Below are positions 1-13,600 of a stretch of DNA of 64,000 bases, piece by piece. The stretch is from Nematostella vectensis (taxonomy: Eukaryota > Cnidaria > Anthozoa > Actiniaria > Edwardsiidae): assembly GCF_932526225.1 (NCBI RefSeq), contig NC_064042.1, positions 7,619,540-7,683,539 of the forward strand, given 5' to 3'. A program made the translations under genes and the position numbers. The notes under the pieces were generated by a model. The model was not told where the DNA came from, did not search any database, and saw only the letters and a program-made list of their open reading frames with translations. How positions within the stretch are numbered: the stretch's first letter is position 1; each line of letters opens with the position of its first letter.

Positions 1-851
1 AAGTCTTTCATTACTATAACGTCCTGAGACGCTCGTAAAATATAGGCCCAACTTCAAAACGTGAGAAATGCAAACTAAACATCACCAGACCCGGATACTC
101 ATGGATTAATCCAAGGCAAAGACGACCTTCAAAAGCGCATCCAAGCAATGTAATAGAATTGACTCCATTTCAAAATATTAACCTTGAATTCTGACCAATT
201 TGTAAACAAATGCTTAAACTCAGAAACATTCCATACAAAAAAAGACACGAAATTCCGTACTACAAATAGACAAGTAAAAACAGATCAAGTCAACAATAAA
301 TGCCTTTATTGCGCTCCGTCAGGTCCCATTTTACAGCAATCAGTCACAATAATCAATGCAAAACCTCCATTAGAATCGAGTCTCCATGTTTAGGCTAAAT
401 TGCATGCCTGCACTGCATCATGGGAGGCTTGGAAACACCTTGACAGAAAGGCGGGCAATCTCCTCCCCCAGAATCATAACAGTTTTTTTTTATAAGTCTC
501 TTTGCCCCAAAGCCAAACAAAACATTTTCAGGTCCAAGGAACCCAGAATAAGCATGAAAACAATTTTAAATAAGGTTTGGTAGCAAAGATGTACCTCATT
601 GGATATTATGAGGCCTTTCACTAGAAAATTCCTTGCTCACTTGGTTAAACCCAAACAAGGAGTTATCCCATTGAATCAACCTCAGCGTGCAAACATCCAT
701 AAGCACAGCATGAATTATGCCCAAATAGACTTCATGATGTCCTAAGGCACTCTCCAGGTGTGAAAAAGCTGTAATTGTTAAGCAAATTACAAGCAAAACT
801 GTTGTAAGCAACAGGTTGTAGCAATGGGATACTCTTGGGCAATGTAACACA
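1..851. other. Non-coding stretch, nothing recognised
   Basis: I see no exon with good splice sites and no repeat structure here. The short open frames are out of context and resemble no family. If the LRR receptor gene that follows begins off the left edge, this is part of one of its introns. Part of it may be decayed LINE sequence upstream of the recognisable fragment at 852. Confidence 0.4.
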
Positions 852-1364
852 ATCCGTCTTCAAAAATTGCAAAATAGGGCGGCAAGGGTGATCACAAACA
901 GGTCAAATGACACCCCTGCCACAGAGGCTCTAGCTGAATTGGGCTGGCAAACTTTAGAGACCCAGCGAGCAAAGACAAAAGCCAAACAAATGTTTAAAGT
1001 TTTGCATGATATGGCTCCAAACTGTCTCACGGACCTTTTCAGCTTAAAGAAAAATATTACAAATTACAATCTCAGAGGCTCCTCCACCTCGCTACAGCTG
1101 CCACTCCCAAAAACTGAATTTATGAAAAAAAGTTTCAGCTATGATGGAGCTAAATTATGGAATTCCCTCCCAGAGGCTAGTCGAGATTGTACAAGTTTAT
1201 CATCATTTGTCAGAGAATTAGAGGCTCACACTTTTATCTAAACAAATAATTAGTTTAGCGTATTTATAGTATTATATATCCACATAGATCAAGTTTTTTT
1301 TTTTCTTTCGTTATTTATTTAAATACTTTTACTTATAGTTATATTTCTAATTATTATAGATATA

Positions 1365-1395
<31 letters not shown>

Positions 1396-1480
1396 CCACA
1401 CGCCCCTTGTGGAAATCAGCTGTTGTTGACGGGGCAAGCGTGTCTTAAATAAAGTCTATCTATCTATCTATCTATCTATG
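852..1480 (+). mobile_element. 5'-truncated LINE (CR1/Jockey-like) 3' end
   Basis: The fragment encodes the last part of a non-LTR retrotransposon reverse-transcriptase ORF, then a 3' tail ending in a TCTA tetranucleotide array (about 1454-1478) just after an AATAAA-like sequence. Short tandem repeats at the 3' end are typical of CR1/L2-type LINEs. The coding match begins abruptly near 852 with IRLQKLQNRAARVIT, so the insertion is heavily 5'-truncated or decayed upstream. Within the tail there is a TA dinucleotide run followed by a T-run near 1360-1395. A second LINE in this window (29.6-32.6 kb) has the same C-terminal motif order but is a different family member. Confidence 0.75.
867..1241 (+). 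pseudogene. LINE reverse-transcriptase C-terminal fragment
   Basis: This is a 124-codon open remnant of the C-terminal region of a LINE ORF2. Visible landmarks are QNRAARVITNRS, ELGWQTLETQRAKTKAKQM, a 'NLRGS' segment, and the terminal block SYDGAKLWNSLPEASRD. These are the conserved cysteine-poor C-terminal blocks of CR1/L2/Jockey-type elements and align in order with the LINE at 31.4-32.4 kb. No catalytic RT motif is present, so it cannot be active. The apparent start is not a real start codon; the frame continues upstream for about 5 codons in recognisable sequence and hits a stop near 819. Confidence 0.75.
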
Positions 1481-1654
1481 CCGTCGCTAGATTAAAAAGA
1501 CACCGCAAAGCAATTGCTGGAAACTTCAAGGCTTACCGTCTTGGGTCAGCGGTAGCTTAATTTAAATGGTAGTGTTGGACTTGAAATATACTATAACGTT
1601 TCTATCCTTGGGCTCGTTTCTAAAAGCCATAATCTGAAGTACGTCTTTTTACAG

Positions 1655-4600
1655 ATATCTCAAGAACAACTTGGTGTCGACTTTGCGCAATGGAAGTTTA
1701 CCGCCAAATATGTATACTTTGTAAGTCTTTGACTTAATACAACTGACTGACTGACTGACTGACTGACTGACTGACTGACTGACTGACTGACTGACTGACT
1801 GACTGACTGACTGACTGACTGACTGACTGACTGACTGACTGACTGACTGACTGACTGACTGACTGACTGACTGACTGACTGACTGACTGACTGACTGACT
1901 GACTGACTGACTGACTGACTGACTGACTGACTGACTGACCCACAAACATTTGAAACACTGGATATATTTGTCTTCCTTAGTGCGTGTAGGATATAAAATG
2001 CCGATAAACTAAGTAGCGCCTAGTACCGCCAATGTAGATTGTCAAAGAAGGCCAATCACGCCGCCATTTTATGCTCCCGCTCAATGCCGGGTCACACAAA
2101 GCATCCATTTCCATCGGCAAATTCAAGCGAGTAACCAAGATATTTTCGATCAAATATCATCAATAACATATCACACATTCTTAGAATTAAGTTTCCTTGC
2201 GAATAAGCCGCTATATTTTCAATGATAAACCATGAGCGAATACCGACATTCTTTAACATCTGGCCAGTGGTCGCACGACCAAGACCCCGTTGTTCTTGCT
2301 TCAGGCGCCATGGCTGTGTAATGAGCGTGCATGATGTAGTGCAGTAGCGCACCTCCTGGCTCAAATTTGCAATTATAATCAGAACACTACCACGCTAGCA
2401 GTCACAAATTATAAGCCTCCTGTAAAATTGCTTATCTTTGAGCATCAGTTGGTTGGAATAAAGCTATTTTTGCACAGGTAACAAGACAGTTGTGTCAAGG
2501 GATTGATATGTTAGTGATTTGCTGTCCACTAACGTTTTCTGTACAAAATTTCAAATTTTGCGCCATTCGTTATCTAACGCATCTATTATGGGCTGTGATG
2601 AAAATGCTCGTCTTTTAGAGCGAACACAGCTTGGTATAGCATTATTTTACTATAAATATAACTATTTTAGGTGGACAAGGGACAGACTAGAATTGACATT
2701 AAATAAGGTTTTGAATAAAAAAAAATTGAATTTAGCGCAATTGTTCTGAAATATTGTGCATTGAGGGCTGATTGATAACTGATTGTTCCTGAGCCCGGGG
2801 GTGGGAGGAGCTTTTCCTTTTAAAGTGGCACCTCGTGTTTAATCTTTTTCTGTGGGCCACCAAACCATACCCCTACCCACTCCCCCGACCGAGCGTTTAC
2901 AACTGCCACCACCGAAATAACAAAACGGGTTTTTTTTATGCCTTTGCAGTATCTCAAAGGGACGTTTATTGTCTGATTTGGCTACAAAAAAGTCTGACTT
3001 GTGGATTTATGACACACCAGAGTGATTAAACTTATGCTTTATATAGTTTTTTCTACAAATAGCACGTCTATTAAGAACCGAAAATGGACTTTCAACCGTT
3101 GTGTGTACGTGTTGGGGGGCGTTTGCGCCCCCTGCATCCCCCCCTGGGTACGGGCCTGTATTTATGTGGTTTTGTTGTTGGTGTTTTTAATGACAGGGAC
3201 GTGAGTGGTAACGCAATCGAGGAGATCGAGGTGGGATCCATTCAGCAGCTGAGATATTTGTAGGTTTGGAAAAGATTCTACTCTTCATTCTGGTACATTT
3301 TATTTTGCATTCATTAAGACACACCATAGCCAATAATCTTTTATTTCGGTAGAAACATGGAGTACAACAAAGTTAAAGTTCTTCAGACCGGCCTACTCTT
3401 CTCTTCCACGTGTATTATTTTGCTTATAAACGATAATGAGCTAACTGAGATTCAGCCATGGTCACTACCAAACAGCCTTACTTCCATGTAAGTCATAGCT
3501 ACTAAACTAGTAGTTATTACCTACCATCTAGGTAGTAGTTACCAACTATTATTACGTTTTTACAGTGGCAGCTATACCTGTAAGAGCCCTCTTCTATGTT
3601 AGTCTAGTCGTAAGCAGGGGCTCCCAATCCAAACTCGGGGACTTTCGGCACGTAAACAACACTGGAAAAATTTGAAATACCGCAGCCAATTCTTTAGCCT
3701 GCGTGTGCCTGCTTTGGCTTATGCATGGAAGATAAATCATATGGTTTTGCTTCTATGGCTTTAATTGCATGCTCGAGGATCCAGCGTCCTTTGCGGTAGT
3801 GACCTTTGGAAGCGCCCGCAATGTACGCTGGATCCCCGAGCATGTTTTCAGTAAGGATCTCGAGTTTTTCCTGCTAACAATGCCTGCATCATGAACGGGC
3901 CATTGTTTTCTTGGCCTTCCTTGAACGCTGGATTGTTTCACTTTGGTTTACCATTATTGACAATCGAGTACGCGTGGAATTTAGTATCACGATAAAGCGT
4001 GCCATGCAGGCGTGTGCGTCTAATACGAATCCCGGTCTTTCAAACAATGGGAGCACTAAAACTATTTGCGCCACTTCCAAGAACACAGTTCTTAGAAGTG
4101 GCTCACCATTTATGCTAGAAGGATCAGGTCAAAACAAAAAAAAAGGGCGATTCTACCGTTTACAACCATACAGAATCCTAGACCAGGTTCACTCAAAGAA
4201 CTCTGATGTAGTTCTCATAAATCTGGCGAAGTAGCACTTCCATTGATAAATAACTTTTTCCCCTTCTCTGACTATGCCATCTACATGGTTGCGCTTGCCT
4301 CCTCCCGTCACCCGTCTCTCTTAATTAGCGCTTTGCGCTAATTAAGGCCCTATTAGCCCATCGTTCCTTCCATTAGCAGACAGCCTATCACTTCTGAAGA
4401 TAATTCAGGGTTTCCAAGGGTACCTATAGCTTCAAAAGTGTTCTTCAGATGGTCAATGTTTGCCAGCCTGCTCCAGCTCATGACATCCTTCCTTCGGGCA
4501 AGGTCTGCATGGGAGAGACTTCTTCTTTTGAGCAGGGCACTTTGTTCTTAACTCAACGAGCTTTCTTTAATATAGGAATAGAAGTGCTCCATCGCGCTGT

Positions 4601-7600
4601 CTATTGCTAGGAGTTCTCCCCTTCTGTAATGATAACTCTTCTTATTTTTTTCCAAAGGCTTTCTTTGGGAAGTTTCTCAACAGTTTTGTCCAGGATTGTA
4701 GCTCCGACTGATGTATTGAGTTCGAAATCCGTGCGATGAGGCCGTCGACTAAGCATAAATATCATGGCTTTGCTCTTGCCTTAAAAATAACTTAGCAAAT
4801 TTGTCGCGTTTCCTAAGAGAGCTGGGATATAGCCCATAAATGAGTGGCAAAGTTGTTAAATACATAAGTAACAATGTTTTTTTTGTGATTATTTTAACCT
4901 AGGGACGCAAGCTCAAACCGCTTGGAACGGATTTTACCTAATTCTTTAGCTTTCACATCTTTAATTTCGTGAGTATTACTAAACAATAAATATTTCTAAT
5001 TCTAACGCTATAACCAATAGAGTATAATATTTCTGCGTTGCTTGCAGATTGTACCTTCGGTCTAATAAGCTTAAGAAGATGGAAATGGATCTGTTGCCCA
5101 AGTCATTAACTATGCTGTGAGTTTAGACTTGCAAAATTGATGTTATCACATCATAGCCTGGCCTGAATTATAATCTTTATCGCTATCATCAACAAAAGTA
5201 CATAATACCATGATCACCTCGGGTTTTTTTCTGTTTTCTCGGGACGATTACCAGCGACATTCCCCGAAATTCCCTCGAAAACAATTGATGGTTCTAAACT
5301 TCCCCATGCATTAACAATGTCCCTCGTGCATTAATAATGAGGGAAGTTTAGACCCTCGCCAAAGGCCAGAGTGTTTGATCTCGTGATACCACAAATCAGA
5401 CAAAATGTTCGTGTATCAAAAATTTTCTTTAATATGTGTACTGAATATATCTGTTATAAAGCCAATTTATTGTAGTTATGTTGTCCTAGACTGATTTGGT
5501 TCCGTTTTAGCTGTGATTCGTAACAGTTTAGGCGGTTTTCCTCCCTCATCTCGGTTCACCTCCTCCCCACTCGTAATGAAATGCAACAGGAAGCTCCACG
5601 CCCTGGCAAACACAACTTCGGCTCTTCGAGGCAACTTTTTCGGCCGGGCCACAATAGAAAATACAATGCAATGCCATGGCAACTGCTGAGACCATTGTAT
5701 TCTGTATTGTGTCCAGGCCCCGACCGCGCTCAGGGGACCGACAGTTTGTCAGCACCCTGGAAGAACGATAAATTTCAACTTTTCAGCGAAAAATTGCGGC
5801 GAAATTCTGGTCTTTTGGATTATTTTCTTCAAAAGACGTGTTCAGAAACTATTCTTCTATGGCATATAGGATTTTGAAGAGAAAAGCTGTCCATTTTCTG
5901 CCGAAAAAGTTGCCTCGAAGAGTCGAAGTTGTGTTTGCCAGGGCGTGGAGCTTCCTAACCACCTGTTGTATTTTATTACGAGTGGAGAGAAGGTGAACCG
6001 AGATAAGGGTGGAAAATCGCCTAAACTGTTATGAATAACGGCTAAAACGGAACCAGATAAATCTATGAAAACAACTTCAAGAAATTGGCTTTATAACAGA
6101 TATATTCGGTAAACAAATTTTAAAAAAATATTTGATACACGAACATTTCGTCTGGTTTGCCCGTGGTAAGAATGTCGTGATCTCTAGAGGGATAAACAAA
6201 ACAATGCGTATGCAATGCCCTGATCTATTGAACCGTGACGCTCATCCAAGTAATAATTACTCGTAGTTTTGAGTTTATTTCCTCGGTGATCATGGTATTA
6301 CAAAGTTATAGCATGGCATCTCGGAGAATTTAGTGATGAAAAGTTCCCTCAACAGGATGACGGCGGCGTCGGGACTTCAACTAATCATCCCTCGGTTTCG
6401 GGGACATTTAATCACTAAATTCCCCTCGTGCCATGCTATAACTTATAATAATCACTTTTATTATAACTATTACTCATTTTGTTTGATCTTTAACATCATC
6501 ACAAAGATTATGATCACCATCACCATCACCACTATAATCTACCGAATCTATCATACTTATATCACCATGACAGTAATATCCAGAAATCATCTTCATCGTA
6601 TAATTTTCGGTAACTTTCGTGCATTATTATCTTAATCAAACAGCTTAAATGATGTATTTCGTGGCTTGTTTTCGGGAACCATGCTTATAACACAGGTAGC
6701 CCGAGTCGTGTTTTTTGTTAAAAATGAACATCTATAAAATCAGCTCCCGAACCGATCATCATCATCATCATCGCCATTAATATGTTTCTTTTACAGCACG
6801 TTAATCATGAGATGTCTCGTGCGCTTATCCATCACAATTCTAATTTATCACACAAAAAAATTTCTAAGGTTGCGGTTTCTTACAGAGACTTCAGTTTCAA
6901 TCGAGTAAGCCAGTTCCGAGGTAGACAAGACGGCGAGTGCAATCTTGAGCATTTGTGAGTATAGCAATTTGTAATATCAAGATTACCTCAAGTGCTCGTG
7001 GCTTAACTGCAGTACTAATGCCTAGTGCACACTAGCGACATATCGACATAAAGACATAAGCGCGCGCACTCTTATCTTAGACATAACGACATAAGAGAAA
7101 AAACATGGTTTTTTCTTTTATGTCATTATGTCCATGTTGTTATGTCGGGCTAAACATAGTGCGCGCGCCCATGTCGTTATGTGTGCACTAGGCGTAAACA
7201 GTGTATAATGCCTAGTGCACACTAGCGACATACCGAAATAACGACATGGGCGCGCGCACTCTTATCTTCGACATAACGACATGGACATAACGACATAAGA
7301 AAAAAACAACATGTTTTTTCTTTTATGTCATGATGTCCATGTCGTTGTCGGGCTAAACATAGTGCGAGCGCCCGTGTCGTTATGTTGTTATGTTGCTAGT
7401 GTGCACTAGGCATAAGCCGCGCGAGGGAAGCATTTGGGGGTCGAACGTTTACTTATTCGTATGCAGTGTATGCAAGCTGCCTTTGACATGTCTGCTCTGA
7501 ATTGCACACTATGTCTTTCGTAATCGATCAACGTAGCGGAGTCGTAGGCTGATTTACACTACGACTCGAGTTGCAGAAGTGTCGCGGGCAAGGCGCATTC

Positions 7601-10600
7601 GACTAAATCGTGTTGTCTAAATCAGCCACTATCCAAACGTTACTGACGTCATCTGAATGTGTTTGGCAACTATATGCGTCTAATTTTATTGTGGATTGTC
7701 GGATTTGTTTCACTCACTTGGATTATAGGGAGCAGGGTGCAGAACAATTGAAATCTAAAGCGAACGCCCCCTGAATGTCAATATAATTGTATTTTTTTTT
7801 GGCAAAAGTAACGCTTTGGTGTACGCAGGCTACCCTGGTTTAAAAAAAGTTCGAGCAAAACATTTTCTAGGCTTTTCTTGTTTCGCTAGCGCTCAATAAA
7901 TGTTTACTTGTTTCGATTAATAATATCTCTGTTGTGAACTTTATTCTCATTGGCAGGTGGATGACGAGTAATCAGGTGGAATCTTTATCATGGGTGCACC
8001 GTTGCAGCAGACTTCAACTTCTGTGTGTATTCAAATGAGCCCTTAATAAATGAATGAATAAGTGAGTGAGTGAAAGTAAGCTATTAATAAATGAATGAAT
8101 GAGTGAAAGTAAGCCCTTAATAAATGAATGAATAAGTGAGTGAGTGAAAGTAAGCTATTAATAAATGAATGAATGAGTGAAAGTAAGCCCTTAATAAATG
8201 AATGAATAAGTTAGTGAAAGTAAGCCCTTAATAAATGAATGAATGAGTGAGTGAAAGTAAGCTAAGATCTTAAAGGGTAAGGTGCGAGTGAAGCAGAGAG
8301 AGTGATCCTGAGTAAGAGGCGAGTAAGAGTGATCCTGCGCGTAAACGAGTTATCTAACGAGTAAGGGGCTAGCGAAAGAGTAATCCTGGGAGTAAGCGAG
8401 TTATCTAACGAGTAAGGGGAGAATGAAAGAGTGATCCTGCGAGTAAGCGAGTTATCTAAAGAGTACTAGAGGCGAGTGAAAGAGTGATCCTGCGAGTAAG
8501 CGAGTTATCTAAAGAGTAAGGGGCTAGCGAAAGAGTGATCCTGTAAGTAAGCGAGTTATCTAACGAGTAGGAGGCAAGCTAAAGAGTCATTCTGCGAGTA
8601 AGCGAGTTATCTAACGATTTTAGAGGCGAGTGAAAAAATGGTAAAAAGATAAGTAAGAGAGTTATATACAGTGTGAGATTGAAAGTCGCCAAAACGTTTT
8701 TAAACTTTTCAAGAGTACGTGAAAGAGTGATGTAGCGAGTAAAAGCGAGTAAACGAAAGAATTGCCTGAGGAGTAAGTGAGTGAAGATTACTTTAAGATT
8801 CAGGCTAAGTTCAAACGTATTATCAATGAGCCGTATTCAGCCGTAATGAACCGTATTTAATGCAAATGCATGGAAATGAAAATAAAACAATCGTCTTGAT
8901 TCATTTGCATGAATTTGCATTGAATACGGCTCGTGGATAATACGACGTTTGAACTTAGCCTTAAAGATTAGAATCTTTCATGGTTTTAATGAATCGGTTA
9001 TAATTTTAGGCACATTGGAAATAACAACTTTGAAGTACTTAATGCATCTACGCTTTCTTGCCCGCCAATGGTCAAAGTACTGTAAGTAGATAGTGAATAT
9101 ATCTTGTCAGGATATATCTTGTGGAGGAAGCGAAAGTAAATATTTATACTTTTAAATTCGGTAATACTTGGTACACACTAGCAACAAAACATAAGAAAAC
9201 AATAGAAATACTCAGTGTTTTAACATGGCATGTTAACATGTTGCATTATTGCTAGAATAATTGTCAATTATTTATAAGCTGACGTCAAGACAAGAGTAGG
9301 GCAAAATCATTAAAAACAGCACATTTGACGTTAAAGACAGGCGAACCAACAGACGACAGACAAACAGACAGACAAAATTAGAAGACAGAAACCACACAGA
9401 ATGTAAGAGACCAAAACAAGTAGAAGATATGTCAATGGGAAGATGAAACATGGCACTAATGTTTACAATGTTTACAATGTAGGTTCATTAGCAACAACCG
9501 CATCGAGACACTGTCCAACTCATCATTTGTGAAAGCGGCGTCGCTTGAAATACTGTAAGTGATCTGCTCTGTTGATGAATAGTATTTAAGGGACACCCCA
9601 GGCGCGTGTCCAGAGGTGGCGGGGGGTCCGGAAACCACACCCTGCTCATGTGACAAAATGAATTCGACTCCGGTTGACCCCTTTTTTGGCTGTTAAGATT
9701 AAAGCCGCATTGTCACCAGTTTACTTCCCGTCGATTACGTAACAATGTCCGATGATTTTTAACGGAAAACGCGAAAAATATTTCAAAATATTGAAAGCAG
9801 TGTGTCTATTGGAAGTTTCTTTGAGGATGTGTTTGATAATTTAGAGCGGATGGCCTGTTAAATATCTCGGATTTTAATAGATTCTTTTGTCTTTTAACGG
9901 TTGAGGTTTCCGTCGGACCTCCGGAAGTAAACTGGTGACAATGCGGCTTTAAGATTAAGTTTATGAATGAGATTGAGATTAACATTAACATTAAGATTAT
10001 TAGTTTAATGTGTGTATTTGGATAAAAAAAAGCTTCTAGATGGATCTAGTGATCTAGTACCAGCTCTTAGGATGCCGATTTGACCTTAGTTGATCAGTGG
10101 TCAGTGAATTACTTATACTCTGGACCCCAACCTGCCTTTTTTCTAGACACGCCCTACACCCATAGTGCATTGCCTTGGTGATTGTATGATAAATGAAAGA
10201 TTGGAACTTTCTAAAGCCTTGTAAACTTTTTAATTTGTCTTTCCTAACAGCATTAGTATCACACCATCTTTACTATCGTCGTCAGCATCAGAACAACATT
10301 CTATCGTCGTTAGATACACTATTATGATACCACTATCATAATTATCATTAAAGCCGCATTTTCACCAGTTTACTTCCGGAGGTCCGACGGAAATTTCAAC
10401 CGTCTATTTAAATCCGAGATATTAAACAGGCCATCCGCTAAAAATTATCAATCACATACTCAAAGAAACTTCCAATAAACACACTGCTTTCAATATTTTG
10501 AATTTTTTTCGCGTTTTCCGTTAAAAATCATCGGGGATTGTTACGTAATCGACCGGAAGTAAACTGGTGACAATGCGGCTTCAAGCACCATCAGCGTCTT

Positions 10601-13600
10601 TTTCTTCTTTATTATCCATTAATGCAATCTAGTAAGTGCATTTTATTATGTCGTATTATATATTTGACTTTGATCATTACGTCACAGGATGATCGACAGG
10701 AATAACATTCAACAGGTTCCCATGTGGGAATTCCAGAACCTTCCATGCTCAAACTTGCAAATCGTCATGTATGTATTGATCATGTTGGTGACTTCCTACC
10801 GTTCACATCCGTTGAAGCACTTGCATTTCTCTGTAGAGCTCAAGATGACACCGTTAACTTCGGTGGGATTGTAATGTCAGGGAGATTCTCCAAATTTGCC
10901 CTTATGAGAGCATCCGGTTATATCTGTCATAGCAGAGGCCTAAACCAATTTTGTTACTCATGTGTGGCCGGTACTTATATGAAGGAGAACCCATCCGGTT
11001 GCGCTAAGTGCCCAAAAGGTGAGCAAGCTCGTTAAGTCAAGTTAGACATTAATGCCAAAGCAAACTTGCACTGAGCGAAATTAAACATACAAAGGATGCC
11101 TCACGCCCGAGAAAAAAATGCTTCAATGAAAATATGCCCTTTCTGAGAGAGAAACTTTCTGGCTGACTCATAAGCGCTGAATAAGTTTCTTTTTGTTGTT
11201 GTTATTTTCCCACTAAAAGCCGCGCAACTTGGCCACCCAAAAGGTCACATGATTTGTTAGCGCAAGCCGCCTATTAGATGACAGGCTGTCAGAGTGTCAC
11301 TATGCCCTCCCAGTGCCAGAGTGAGTAGAGTTTGCCCCAAGGGAATTTCCACCGGTTTCTCTTCTCAACAAAAACGACAACAACAATTTCGTGATTGAGC
11401 TGTGCCTCGTAGTTCAGACAGTCGTAGAGTGGCAGCAAAGTGCTTCCCTAAGTTCGACAGTGTCTTATCTTTACCCAGGCTATATCTGTATCTTTACCCT
11501 CGTAATCCAGCAGTAGCCTTCAAATCAACCCAAACAATAAGCAATTAGGGTTTATAACGGATTATAATCGACTGATTTGTTGTTCTTGTTGTGGTTCAGG
11601 AGGGTTTTATCAGGATCAAATTGCATGGACTCAAATCAACGAGTTTGGTAACGGCTGTAAAGTCTGCCCACCGGGGCGATATTCAAATGAGGAAGGCGCG
11701 AAGTCTGTGCTGAGCTGTGTATCGTGCCCTGAAGGTGAGCAAGTGTAGGGAAGCTAACCTAACAGTTATTAAAAAAAGAGATTTTCAACTCAAGCATATC
11801 GGCTCAAGTATATCACCTAAGACAGGAAATTGCCATTTACTCAATGTTACCCCTGATGCATGTTACAATACCCAAACACCCAAAAGTGCACCTATTTCAA
11901 TAAAGGTTGTCAGTGCAAATGGCGATTGGCAAATGGCAGTTCTACGACCGAAAGTAACCATGCGTCTCGAAGAATATGGATAAATCGAAACAATTATTCA
12001 TTAAAGGTTACCAATGCTTGGCTCTGACATTGCTGGACTTTATTTAACACCTTTAATTTTACGAATAATTAGTACCCATAAGCCATTTACCATTCGCCAT
12101 TTGTACAACAACCTTTTGTGAAATAGGTGTATATGTGGAAGTGTATTGTCTGTCGAATCACAAGCGAGGATTAAGATAACTGAAAATTGTTGAGATTTGT
12201 CTGTATTTGACTGATTTGAATACCTCGCGTGTGATTGGTTGTAAACAACGGGGTTAAGATTACTGCACAGCTTTGGAACGTTTCTGATTGACAGCTCAGA
12301 CCACGTGGTCTACAGCTTAAAACCAGTTCCGCCTTCACAGAAGGGACCAGAGTAAAACTCAAGAAACTTAAAAAAACATTTTCATACACCAAGCTTCGAG
12401 ACAAACAAAGGCGAGGTTCCAGGTGACAATGAAGATAGTGGGGAGCAACTTTGTGTTATATAAGTTTGCCGTTGACAGGCTTGAACAGCCAGATTTAGTA
12501 AAAAAAAACTGGTTTGAAGTCCCATCCATCCACAAAGTTTTTCTTGCTTTCCAGGAACCAAGTATAACGAATTCGCGGGGTTTCGAGCCTGTTTCTGTCG
12601 TAAAAACCATCACCGATTTGACCGCTTTGGCGCTTGTTTTACCTGCCCAAACGGAATGATATGCAGCAACGAGACCTTTACCCTGGCACCGGGGTACTAC
12701 TGGAAGTGGGTGTCGCGACAAGCGGCAGAGACATTTACACGGTTCTCTACCGAGCTACAGCTAAAGAGTGACTCGTACGACAAACAGAACTCAAAAATAG
12801 ACGTAAGCTTGATCCCTATGGCTTATTGGTGCCCAATTGGAGGTTCCTGTCTCGGAGGTCTGGAGTCTACTTGTGCGGATGGATACACGGGTACCCTGTG
12901 TAGTGAGTGCACCAAAGGACGGTTCAAAAGAGCCCATATTTGCCGACACTGCCACACTTTGACAAGCATAGTCTTACCGATTATCGTTATCATACTGTCA
13001 ATTGTTCTAATTATTTTTCTGTTCACGCGAACACCGCCAACGATTGGTGGAGTAACCCGTGCTCTGACTGAAACTGTGTTATCAAGGTGTAAAATCATAA
13101 TGGGATTTTACCAAGTGACGCTGAAAACCCTGCATAGGATGCCGTTCAAAACAAGTGGCGTACTGTTGGGAGTGTTCGAGGCCGTCAAGTCATTGGAGCT
13201 CGGCCTGCTTGATGTTCTGCCGATTGAGTGCATCAGAAAGGGATTTGACACCGAGACGAAACTTCTGCTTGCATCAGCAGTGAATGTTGCGGTTTTGATT
13301 TTAGCTCTACTGTGCTGCTGTATTTCACCAAGAGTCAAGGGGAGAGCGGGGCATAAAGGTTGGAATATTTAGTCCTGCACTTAATGATATGCCAAACAAG
13401 TGGTATGGCCTCTAACGGCCCCCTTTTGACATTCTTTCAAATTACCAAGTGAGAGAACATGCATTTCTTTCGATTGATTTTATGAAGCTCTATAGCAATG
13501 TTTTCCATTCAATTTAGTCAATGACACATAAAATTAATTCTAGTATATTCTTGTTATCGGGATATCACAAATGTATTAGTGATGTAGCCTGTCAAATTTC

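Noticed and set aside
301-391. Possible small exon after TTTTACAG near 339
   Set aside because: No frame gives an LRR or other recognisable block, and the downstream donor (GTTTAG) is weak.
1649-1958. Ser-Gln-Ser-Val repeat proteins on the minus strand
   Set aside because: They are translations of the ACTG microsatellite; all frames are open and no independent coding signal is present.
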